35,079 bases of DNA from a virus: IMG/VR virus record IMGVR_UViG_3300001356_000007, positions 1 to 35,079 of that record. One strand, written 5' to 3'. Made by a program: the position numbers and the translations under genes. Below are positions 6,743 to 12,732 of the stretch, piece by piece. Each line of letters begins with the position of its first letter. The first letter of the stretch is position 1. Below the pieces are notes generated by a model, which saw only the letters and a program-made list of their open reading frames with translations, did no database searches and had not been told where the DNA came from.

Positions 6743-7155
6743 GCGAAGATCTTCACACCCCTGAAGTCGTGAACTTCCCCATTCAGAAGTCCGCGCAGGA
6801 TAGCACCGGAGAACCGGCAGCCACCGTGACGGTGATCGATTTTTCCAAAGTGCGGTCGGTTCGACGCACGCCTTCGGTTCAGCGTCCATGCTGCAAGCAT
6901 TTCGCTGTTACGGTCGATACGCACAACCGGGAGGTCATCTGCCGTGAGTGTGGCGCGACCATTGATCCCTTCGATTATCTGAGCGGATGGGCCAATAGGG
7001 AAGAAGGGGAAGTCTTGGCCGCCGCCGAACTGCGCAAGGATGCCGAGCGCCTGAAAACCGAGATCGACACCCTCAAGCGCGAGCGGGCGAACGAAAAGTC
7101 CAAGCTCGATCGGATTCTCCTGGCGCAGAACAAGGCACGGAAGGAGGAGTCCTGA
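6739..7155 (+). CDS. Zinc-ribbon and coiled-coil phage protein
   Basis: A 138-residue protein read from GTG 6739, which overlaps the gemA stop (GTGA). The frame is open further left (ATG 6685), so the start is uncertain. A zinc-ribbon is visible: Cys51 and Cys52 with His54, then Cys68 and Cys71 in ICRECG, followed by ATIDPFDYL. The C-terminal third is a charged coiled coil (AAELRKDAERLKTEIDTLKRERANEKSKLD). Proteins with this layout occur near gemA in Mu-like phages; function is unknown. The stop overlaps the next ATG (TGATG). Confidence 0.65.
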   Translation: MSEDLHTPEVVNFPIQKSAQDSTGEPAATVTVIDFSKVRSVRRTPSVQRPCCKHFAVTVDTHNREVICRECGATIDPFDYLSGWANREEGEVLAAAELRKDAERLKTEIDTLKRERANEKSKLDRILLAQNKARKEES

Positions 7156-7253
7156 TGGACGAAATCATCGATATTGAAGGCCTTTTTCTTCCACACCTCC
7201 TCCTTATCGTTATCGAGGCGCTGAAGGCATGGATCGCCAGGGTGGCGGCATGA
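7155..7253 (+). CDS. 32-residue peptide ending in a GemA-like tail
   Basis: A very short frame (MDEIIDIEGLF...) starting at an ATG that overlaps the previous stop, with AAGGAGG 9 bases upstream. It ends by overlap with the start of the Mor-like gene. Its last 13 residues (VIEALKAWIARVA) copy the C-terminus of GemA. It may be a real coupled peptide, or the scar of a partial gemA duplication that keeps translation coupled into the Mor-like gene. Function is unknown. Confidence 0.4.
   Translation: MDEIIDIEGLFLPHLLLIVIEALKAWIARVAA
7209..7242 (+). repeat. Direct repeat, copy 2 (gemA tail duplicate)
   Basis: The second copy of the segment at 6695-6728, within the 32-residue peptide just before the Mor-like gene. 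The differences are at codon third positions and in one Gly-to-Ala change, so the duplication appears to have diverged under coding constraint. Confidence 0.75.
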
Positions 7254-7651
7254 GCACCAAAGTTCCTCCGTTATCCGGCCATCTCGGCGAATTGGTCCGT
7301 CGTGGGCATGGGGGCGCCGCCGTCCGGCTGATATTGGAATGGGGTGGATCGAAGCGATATATTCCGGAGGAACCCCAGCCGAATAGCCCGCTGGTTGCCG
7401 TTGTCGGGATGGCCGCCGCCAACGTTCTGGCCGAACTTTTCGGCGGCAATTATTACGATATTCCGCCCAGGATGGTGCTTGACGGGGAATCACTAAAGCA
7501 GCAAATCCTGAAGGAAGACGGGACCACCAGAGAAGTGGCTCAAAAACTTGGGACCACGGAACGGCATGTGCGAAGAGTACGAAGAGACGGCGGGTGCGAA
7601 CCTCGTTCCAAGCGCCCTGTAGACATCCGTCAACTAGTCATGTTTGATTAG
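7250..7651 (+). CDS. mor: Mor/C-like transcriptional activator
   Basis: A 133-residue protein of the Mu Mor/C activator family. The core shows ILEWGGSKRYIP at about 28-39 (the Gly-Gly-x-x-x-Tyr-Ile-Pro beta turn typical of Mor), a following AELFGGNYYDIPPRM segment, and a C-terminal helix-turn-helix around QQILKEDGTTREVAQKLGTTERHVRRVRRDG. In Mu, Mor binds a dyad as a dimer and activates the middle promoter with sigma-70 RNA polymerase. Here one Mor-like gene stands immediately before the lysis genes, so it probably drives them. The ATG 7250 overlaps the stop of the preceding peptide. The gene ends at a 102-base regulatory strip. Confidence 0.8.
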   Translation: MSTKVPPLSGHLGELVRRGHGGAAVRLILEWGGSKRYIPEEPQPNSPLVAVVGMAAANVLAELFGGNYYDIPPRMVLDGESLKQQILKEDGTTREVAQKLGTTERHVRRVRRDGGCEPRSKRPVDIRQLVMFD

Positions 7652-7700
7652 GGTCTTACTTCGATATAGTCACTCGGTCCATGGTCCGTCTAGTACAGCC

Positions 7701-7750
7701 AGGGTGACAACTGTCACCCTCAGCGTCACCGAATATTATTCAGGTGACGC
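7701..7750 (+). promoter_or_regulatory. Putative late promoter with nested inverted repeats
   Basis: This strip carries four GGTGAC/GTCACC half-sites in two dyads. IR1 is AGGGTGACA-ac-TGTCACCCT (7701-7720) and IR2 is GCGTCACC-(12 bases)-GGTGACGC (7723-7750). A promoter-like pair overlaps them: CTGTCA at 7711-7716 (4 of 6 matches to -35) and TATTAT at 7734-7739 (5 of 6 to -10) with a 17-base spacer. The poor -35 suits an activator-dependent promoter. The -10 lies exactly in the spacer of IR2. Binding by the upstream Mor-like protein is inference; a repressor is also possible. Confidence 0.6.
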
Positions 7751-7753
7751 ACC

Positions 7754-8245
7754 GTGCCTTATCCCTCCGCAGCCATCCCCTCCACTGCCGATAACTTCGC
7801 TGATTGGCTTGCTAGCCTGACCGATGCGCAGGTCATGGCAGTGACTTTGTTGGGAGAGGCTCGCGGCGAGGATACGCTTGGTCGCCAAATGGTCGCCAAT
7901 GTCTTCATGACCCGCGTCAAGATCGCCCAGGAACATCAAGCCCGCGTCGGCGCTCCTTATTGGTGGGGCGCCAATGTTCGGGAAGTCGTTCTTAAGCCGT
8001 GGCAGTTCTCGTGCTGGAACGAAAATGATCCTAACCGGCCAGAGTTAGCGAATCTGCCAAATACGCCACTTTGGCCCGAGGCGATGTTCATTGCCGACAC
8101 GGCGGTTGCGGGAAATTTGGCCGATCACACGAACGGCGCCACCCACTACCTCAATCCCAGAACCGTGGGACTTTGGCCGACCTGGGCCACACCGGCAAAT
8201 CAGGTCGCCGCGCATCTTCATCACACCTTTTACCGCGTTCTTTAG
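7754..8245 (+). CDS. SleB-type cell-wall hydrolase (endolysin)
   Basis: A 163-residue protein of the cell-wall hydrolase family SleB/Hydrolase_2, here the likely endolysin. Family features are MAVTLLGEARGED at about 28-40 (Glu35 is the likely catalytic acid), the following VANVFMTR helix, and PWQFSCWN at about 83-90, plus a C-terminal GATHYLNP segment. No signal peptide or membrane segment is seen, so export would depend on the holin-like protein encoded next. The start is GTG 7754, preceded by GGTGA, which is also part of inverted repeat IR2. It is the first gene of the late region after the Mor-like regulator. Confidence 0.85.
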   Translation: MPYPSAAIPSTADNFADWLASLTDAQVMAVTLLGEARGEDTLGRQMVANVFMTRVKIAQEHQARVGAPYWWGANVREVVLKPWQFSCWNENDPNRPELANLPNTPLWPEAMFIADTAVAGNLADHTNGATHYLNPRTVGLWPTWATPANQVAAHLHHTFYRVL

Positions 8246-8254
8246 GAGGCCTTT

Positions 8255-8755
8255 ATGAAGGGCTATCGCACCGTCATTTTTTCGGCCGTCGTCATGTTGG
8301 GTGGCATGGTCGGTTGGCACGTCGCTCCGGACGTGATCAACAACTATCTGGATATCATCTTCGCCGCCATCGGTGTCGGCGTCTTGGTGTTGCGCATTGT
8401 CACCACCACTCCGTTCGGGGCAGCGGTCGCCGCCGATCTCGGCACCAAGCCAAGCGACCTTGAGTATCTGTTGTCGAAACTCGACCCGGACATGTCGGAC
8501 AACCTCAATTCCGCTATTTCCGATCTCAACACGGCGGTCGGCAAGCTGACTGGCCATGTGCCGGTGGCCCAGGCGACGATCGATGCGCTCGCCGCCGTGG
8601 CGCAGACCATCACCAGCACCGTCGCCAGTTCCACGGCTCCGCCTCAACCTGTGACGGCGGCTGGTCAGGCTGCGACAGCTCTGGGCACGGCCAGCAGCGC
8701 GATCAATTCGGCGACGACGGCTATCGATTCGGCCACCACCGCCTTGGTTCAGTGA
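8255..8755 (+). CDS. Holin-like membrane protein
   Basis: A 166-residue protein with two hydrophobic segments near the N-terminus (about 7-25, VIFSAVVMLGGMVGW, and about 33-50, YLDIIFAAIGVGVLVLRIV) joined by a short loop. A long Ala/Thr/Ser-rich soluble tail follows. Two membrane spans, the basic start MKGYR and the position right after the endolysin gene point to a holin or holin-associated role. The long tail is atypical for a small holin. It has a perfect AGGAGG ribosome site 6 bases before the ATG. Confidence 0.6.
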   Translation: MKGYRTVIFSAVVMLGGMVGWHVAPDVINNYLDIIFAAIGVGVLVLRIVTTTPFGAAVAADLGTKPSDLEYLLSKLDPDMSDNLNSAISDLNTAVGKLTGHVPVAQATIDALAAVAQTITSTVASSTAPPQPVTAAGQAATALGTASSAINSATTAIDSATTALVQ

Positions 8756-8762
8756 GGTTAAA

Positions 8763-9326
8763 TTGAAAAATCTTAGGCAATATTTCGTGATTGCCGTCAG
8801 CGTGGCCCTTGGTCTTGCTTTGGCGGCCTGCGCCGGCACCTCCGGCACCCCCTCCACCCCATGGACGGATGCCCAGACGGCCTATGTCGAACTCACCTCC
8901 TACCAGGCCGCGCAGGCGGCGGCACTGGCTGTCGCCCAGTCGCCCGGCCTCTCGGCAAAAGCAGTGGCCGAGATCTCGGCCTCGGAGGAAATCGCCACGG
9001 CGGCGATCATGGCTCAAGCGCAAGCGCTGGCCTCGGGAGGGAGCGCCGGAGCGCAGGCGACCGCCGCCATAATCTCGGCGGCCGGCAACTCAGTGTCGGC
9101 GATCGTCCGGGAGGTTGGCGCCCAGCATGGGACCACCAACGTCGATGCCGAGGCGTTGGGTGTGGCGGGGGGCATTGCCGCCCTATCGAGCGCCCCGGCG
9201 ATCATCACGGCGATCGACAAAGTGGGGGCCGGATATCAACCGACCACTGCCGATCTTGTCGCCTTGGTCCGGGTGATCGAGCAGACCCACCAGCAGATGC
9301 GGCAACTTGGCCAGCCGGGTGCGTAG
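8763..9326 (+). CDS. Lipoprotein of the lysis region
   Basis: A 187-residue protein read from TTG 8763 with GAGGTT upstream. The N-terminus is a lipoprotein signal: a basic MKNLRQ, a hydrophobic core VIAVSVALGLA, and a lipobox LAAC with Cys at about residue 23. The mature part is Ala-rich and helical. An outer-membrane spanin subunit is possible given the lysis context, but it is longer than typical Rz1 proteins, so this is only a suggestion. The rare TTG start is supported because it gives the only complete signal peptide. It is followed by an overlapping GTG start (TAGTG). Confidence 0.6.
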   Translation: MKNLRQYFVIAVSVALGLALAACAGTSGTPSTPWTDAQTAYVELTSYQAAQAAALAVAQSPGLSAKAVAEISASEEIATAAIMAQAQALASGGSAGAQATAAIISAAGNSVSAIVREVGAQHGTTNVDAEALGVAGGIAALSSAPAIITAIDKVGAGYQPTTADLVALVRVIEQTHQQMRQLGQPGA

Positions 9327-9538
9327 TGACCGATATTTGTGACGAAGCACAGGCACGCGAAGAGGGGGAACGGGAGGCGGTTCTGGACGCCTTCCGTGGC
9401 CGCCCCAAGCCCGCCGCCGCGAGTGCTTATTTCTGCCGAAGCTGCGGCGAGCGCATTCCCGACGCGCGGCGTGAGGCGGTGGAAGGCACTCAATTCTGCA
9501 CGTTCTGCGCATCTCAAATCGATAAGGGGGGGCGATGA
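9326..9538 (+). CDS. TraR/DksA-type C4 zinc-finger protein
   Basis: A 70-residue protein of the TraR/DksA zinc-finger family, small proteins that insert into the secondary channel of RNA polymerase. The finger is CRSC at 37-40 and CTFC at 58-61, separated by GERIPDARREAVEG, the signature loop of the family. An acidic N-terminal helix (ICDEAQAREEGEREAVL) corresponds to the TraR helix that reaches the active site. It is likely to redirect host transcription during late growth. The start GTG 9326 overlaps the preceding TAG. The stop overlaps the next ATG, with seven G residues (9526-9532) acting as its ribosome site. Confidence 0.8.
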   Translation: MTDICDEAQAREEGEREAVLDAFRGRPKPAAASAYFCRSCGERIPDARREAVEGTQFCTFCASQIDKGGR

Positions 9539-9933
9539 ATCTCGATCTGGCGAATGCCGATCACCTGGTCGCTGTATTGGCTTTTGGCGGCGCTGTGGTG
9601 GTGGCGGTCTTGAGCGCCGCCTCAAACTGGTGGCTCTCCAAACGGTTTGCCGCACGCTCCACCGTGTTGGCCCTTGAAACCGGTTTCGACACCTATCTCA
9701 AAGAGCACGGCAAGGAACACGATCAGGTCTCCGATCGATTCCGATCTGGCGAGATCCGCTTCGCCAAGATCGAGGAGCGCATGAAGGGGCTTCCAACCAA
9801 GGAAGACATCACCGCGCTCCGTGTCGAGATGGCCCGCCTCGGAGGCGCGGTCGACGCCAATACGGAGAACAACAAGGCTGTCGCCGCCGCTGTCGATCGC
9901 CTGGTCACCTTTCACATGAAGCCCGCATCATGA
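9535..9933 (+). CDS. DUF2730 family phage protein (Mu gp25-like)
   Basis: A 132-residue protein with one N-terminal membrane segment (LVAVLAFGGAVVVAVLSAASNWWL, about 11-34). A soluble helical coil follows (HGKEHDQVSDRFRSGEIRFAKIEERMKGLPTKEDITALRVEMARL), as in the DUF2730 family found between the lysis and terminase genes of Mu-like phages. The function is not established. The coil and the membrane anchor would suit an i-spanin-like role with the preceding lipoprotein, but that is speculation. It overlaps both neighbours by ATGA. Confidence 0.75.
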   Translation: MNLDLANADHLVAVLAFGGAVVVAVLSAASNWWLSKRFAARSTVLALETGFDTYLKEHGKEHDQVSDRFRSGEIRFAKIEERMKGLPTKEDITALRVEMARLGGAVDANTENNKAVAAAVDRLVTFHMKPAS

Positions 9934-10232
9934 GCACTTTTGCCGAAGATTGGGCCGCGTCACGTCGGCTGTTCATCCTTCGCCTTCTTGTCGAGGTGGG
10001 TGGCGAGGCGAACGAAAGTGTCATTTTCAGAACAGCGACGAAGGGCGGTTTCAGTGCCGATACGCGCGATTCCATCCGTCAAGATCTCGACCATCTCAAA
10101 AGCTACGGCTGCACCACGGAAGATTGGCTGAACGCCAGCCTGCGCGTCGTGAAGATCACGGAACGTGGAGAGGATGCCGCCTATGGCCGTGTTGATGTCG
10201 CTGGTGTCGAACGTTCGCGCTGGAGCCGTTGA
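9930..10232 (+). CDS. Mu gp26-like winged-helix protein
   Basis: A 100-residue protein matching the short phage family that precedes the small terminase in Mu-like phages. It has a RRLFILRLLVEVGGEANESVIFR helix pair, a second helix (DTRDSIRQDLDHLKSYG) and a wing, then the conserved ending ITERGEDAAYGRVDVAGVERSRWS. It looks like a winged helix-turn-helix and may bind DNA during packaging or regulate late genes; its role is not known. It starts by ATGA overlap and ends 3 bases before the small terminase gene. Confidence 0.75.
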   Translation: MSTFAEDWAASRRLFILRLLVEVGGEANESVIFRTATKGGFSADTRDSIRQDLDHLKSYGCTTEDWLNASLRVVKITERGEDAAYGRVDVAGVERSRWSR

Positions 10233-10235
10233 TCG

Positions 10236-10835
10236 ATGACGCGCCCGTCCAAAATCGATCGCCTGCCGTCTGAGATCCGGGAAGAGATCGGCGCATTGCG
10301 TGAGCGAGGCTATACGATCGACGAGATCCTTGGGCATCTGCGCGCCCTTGATGTTCCCCCTGGCGAGCTTCCCTCATGGTCCGGGTTACAGCGCCATGTC
10401 CAGGGCCTGGATAAGCTGGCCGAACGGTTGCAGCGGAGCCGGGCGGTCGCCGAGGCCCTTGTGCGAAGGATGGGCGATGCTCCGGAGGGGCGTCAGGCGC
10501 GGCTCAATATCGAGTTGATGCATTCGATCGTAACCGACCTGGTGTCGGCGATCGGCGACCAGACCGGCGACGACGGCGAGACGACGGCGGTCACCTTCGA
10601 TCCGGAACAGGTGATGTTCCTGGGTCGGACCCTTCGAGACCTGGCGGCCGCTTCGAAAACCGATGTCGATGTGGTGACCAGGTTGCGCGAAGAACAGCGC
10701 AAGATCGCTCAAACGGAGATGGGGAAGAAACTCGACACCGCCATGGGTGCCGTCGCCAAGGAACGTGGTCTCAGCGCCGATACCGTTGCCGCGATCAAGA
10801 GCCAGATCCTCGGCGTGAAGGCCGGAAGCTCATGA
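10236..10835 (+). CDS. Small terminase subunit (Mu gp27-like, DUF3486)
   Basis: A 199-residue protein of the DUF3486 family, the small terminase of Mu-like phages, which recognises the phage end for headful packaging. The N-terminus PSKIDRLPSEIREEIGALRERGYTIDEILGHL is the family signature and forms a helix-turn-helix-like fold. The middle and C-terminus are long helices (LQRSRAVAEALVRRMGD; VVTRLREEQRKIAQTEMGKKLD). It is coupled by ATGA overlap to the large subunit. Confidence 0.9.
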   Translation: MTRPSKIDRLPSEIREEIGALRERGYTIDEILGHLRALDVPPGELPSWSGLQRHVQGLDKLAERLQRSRAVAEALVRRMGDAPEGRQARLNIELMHSIVTDLVSAIGDQTGDDGETTAVTFDPEQVMFLGRTLRDLAAASKTDVDVVTRLREEQRKIAQTEMGKKLDTAMGAVAKERGLSADTVAAIKSQILGVKAGSS

Positions 10836-12436
10836 GCGGCCCGATCAACCGCGAAGAATGGGCCAAGTTGCGCGCCGAGGCGCGCTTCACCATTCCGGAC
10901 CAGCTTCGCGGGGGCAGCCTTCCCGACGTTCTTTTGACCTATCAGCAAACGCTGCTTTCGACGACCGCGATATCGCGCGTTACCGTCGTCGAGAAATCCC
11001 GGCGCACCGGCTATACCTGGGCGGTCGCCGCCGACGCAGCTCTCACCTCCGCATCGGCCCGCACAGCCGGCGGCATGGACACTTTATATATAGGCTACAA
11101 CCTCGACATGGCTCGGGAGTTCATCGACACCTGCGCCATGTGGGCGAAGGCGTTCAACCAGGTGGCCGGAGAGGTCGAAGAGTACGTCTTCAAGGATCAG
11201 ACGAAGGACGGCGAAAATAACATCCAGGCGTTCCGGATCGTCTTCGCCTCCGGCTTCGAGATCGTGGCGTTGTCGTCGCGGCCACGGTCCCTGCGCGGTC
11301 GTCAGGGCTATGTGATCATCGACGAGGCGGCCTTCCATGACGACTTGCCCGGCTTGATGAAAGCGGCGCTGGCCCTCTTGATGTGGGGTGGCAAGGTGCT
11401 GGTGATCAGCACCCACGACGGCGACACCAATCCGTTCAACGAATTGGTCGAGGATGTTAAAAAGGGCCGCAAGCCGTACAAATTGATCACGCTCGATTTC
11501 GACCAGGCGCTCAAGGATGGGCTTTATCAGCGCATCTGCCTTGTCACCGGAGCGACCTGGTCGCCAGAAGCCGAAGCGGCATGGCGCGAAGAGATCATCG
11601 CCTTCTATGGCGACGCCGCCGACGAAGAACTGTTCGTCATCCCCGCCAACGGCTCAGGCACCTATCTCCCGTCGCTGCTCATCGAGCGCGCCCAGAAACC
11701 CGGCATCCCCGTGGTGCGCTGGGAATGCTCGGCGGACTTCATCAAGCTCAACGATCGCACCAGAGAAGCTGAAGCGCTGGAGTTCTGCCGTAACGAGCTG
11801 GCGCCGCTGCTCGATCAACTCGACAAGGAACTCAAGAGCTATTTCGGGCTCGATTTCGCCATGTCGGGCGATCTCACGGTGACCTGGCCGATTCAGATCC
11901 AGCAGGACATGACCAGGCGCCCGCCCTTCATCATCGAACTGCGCAACACCCCTTACGCGCAGCAGCGGCAGATCCTTTGGTATCTCATCGATCGCCTTCC
12001 GAACTTCCAGACCGGCGCCATGGATGCCACCGGCAACGGCGCCCCGCTCGCCCAGGAGACGGCAACCCGGTACGGCCTCGGCAACATCATGGAAGTGAAG
12101 ATCAATGAAGCCTGGTATCGGGAAGTCACCCCGAAGTTCAAGGCCGGGTTTGAAGACGATCTGATCGCGATGCCCCGCGACATCGATGTCTACAACGACC
12201 ATCGGGCGATCAAGCTAGTCCGGGGCGTGCCGCAGATCGACCGCGCTCCGCAAATCCACGGACGCGGCGAGGATGCCGGCAAGGGCGGCAAGAAGAAAAG
12301 GCATGGCGACGCCGCGATCGCCAACATGATGGCCTATTACGCAACCGTCCTCACCCGCAACGATTCCATCATCGAACACTACCGGCGCCAGGTTCAGGCG
12401 CTCAATTCAGCCGCCACCACGGCGCAGGAGGCATGA
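10832..12436 (+). CDS. Large terminase subunit (Mu gp28-like)
   Basis: A 534-residue terminase that powers DNA packaging and cuts the DNA. The ATPase has a variant Walker A (EKSRRTGYTW at about 55-64) and a Walker B YVIIDEAAFHDDL at about 159-171, followed by a coupling motif VISTHDGD. The C-terminal nuclease of RNase H type begins at YFGLDFAMSGDLTV at about 337-350, the Asp being the first metal ligand, with further acidic residues later (MDATGNG, GDAAIAN). The length matches the Mu gp28 family. It stands between the small terminase and the portal, the usual order. The end overlaps the next ATG. Confidence 0.92.
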   Translation: MSGPINREEWAKLRAEARFTIPDQLRGGSLPDVLLTYQQTLLSTTAISRVTVVEKSRRTGYTWAVAADAALTSASARTAGGMDTLYIGYNLDMAREFIDTCAMWAKAFNQVAGEVEEYVFKDQTKDGENNIQAFRIVFASGFEIVALSSRPRSLRGRQGYVIIDEAAFHDDLPGLMKAALALLMWGGKVLVISTHDGDTNPFNELVEDVKKGRKPYKLITLDFDQALKDGLYQRICLVTGATWSPEAEAAWREEIIAFYGDAADEELFVIPANGSGTYLPSLLIERAQKPGIPVVRWECSADFIKLNDRTREAEALEFCRNELAPLLDQLDKELKSYFGLDFAMSGDLTVTWPIQIQQDMTRRPPFIIELRNTPYAQQRQILWYLIDRLPNFQTGAMDATGNGAPLAQETATRYGLGNIMEVKINEAWYREVTPKFKAGFEDDLIAMPRDIDVYNDHRAIKLVRGVPQIDRAPQIHGRGEDAGKGGKKKRHGDAAIANMMAYYATVLTRNDSIIEHYRRQVQALNSAATTAQEA

Positions 12437-12723
12437 TGACGACAAGAATTTATCCGCCACTCACCGGCTCGACCAGCATCACGACTCATGGCCGCACCAC
12501 GACCACGGCCGCCACAACGCCGGTCGATGTTCCCGACCATGACGCCATGGTGGCCACCGCCAACGGTTGGCTTGCGATGCCCCCCGGCGGCACCGTTGGG
12601 ATAACGGCCAATCGCCCGACCGCCGTTCGAAGGGGGCTCCAGTACCTCGACACGACGCTGGGCAAGATCATCTTTCATGACGGCGCCACCTGGCGTGACC
12701 CGGCGACCGGCTCAGCCGTTTAA
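12433..12723 (+). CDS. Small structural-type phage protein
   Basis: A 96-residue Thr-rich protein between the large terminase and the portal. It has a Thr/Ser-rich start (TTRIYPPLTGSTSITTHGRTTTT), then VDVPDHDAMVATANGWLAM, a motif often seen in small phage proteins of the head region, and a beta-rich end (VRRGLQYLDTTLGKIIFHDGATWRD) resembling the strand pattern of capsid-fibre or decoration proteins. Two ATGs (12433 and 12436) overlap the terminase stop. A minor virion or neck-decoration role is plausible but unproven. Confidence 0.55.
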   Translation: MMTTRIYPPLTGSTSITTHGRTTTTAATTPVDVPDHDAMVATANGWLAMPPGGTVGITANRPTAVRRGLQYLDTTLGKIIFHDGATWRDPATGSAV

Positions 12724-12732
12724 GAGGTCTTT

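Noticed and set aside
7643-7670. TTTGAT and TATAGT as an alternative promoter just after the Mor-like gene
   Set aside because: The -35 match is poor and the pair lies away from the palindromes; the pair at 7711-7739 fits better, though this one cannot be excluded.
9526-9532. G7 run before the DUF2730 gene, considered as a phase-variable tract
   Set aside because: It serves as a plausible ribosome site at the end of the upstream frame; three G7 runs in 35 kb of GC-rich DNA is not striking, and only the one in the fibre tip has a repeat context.
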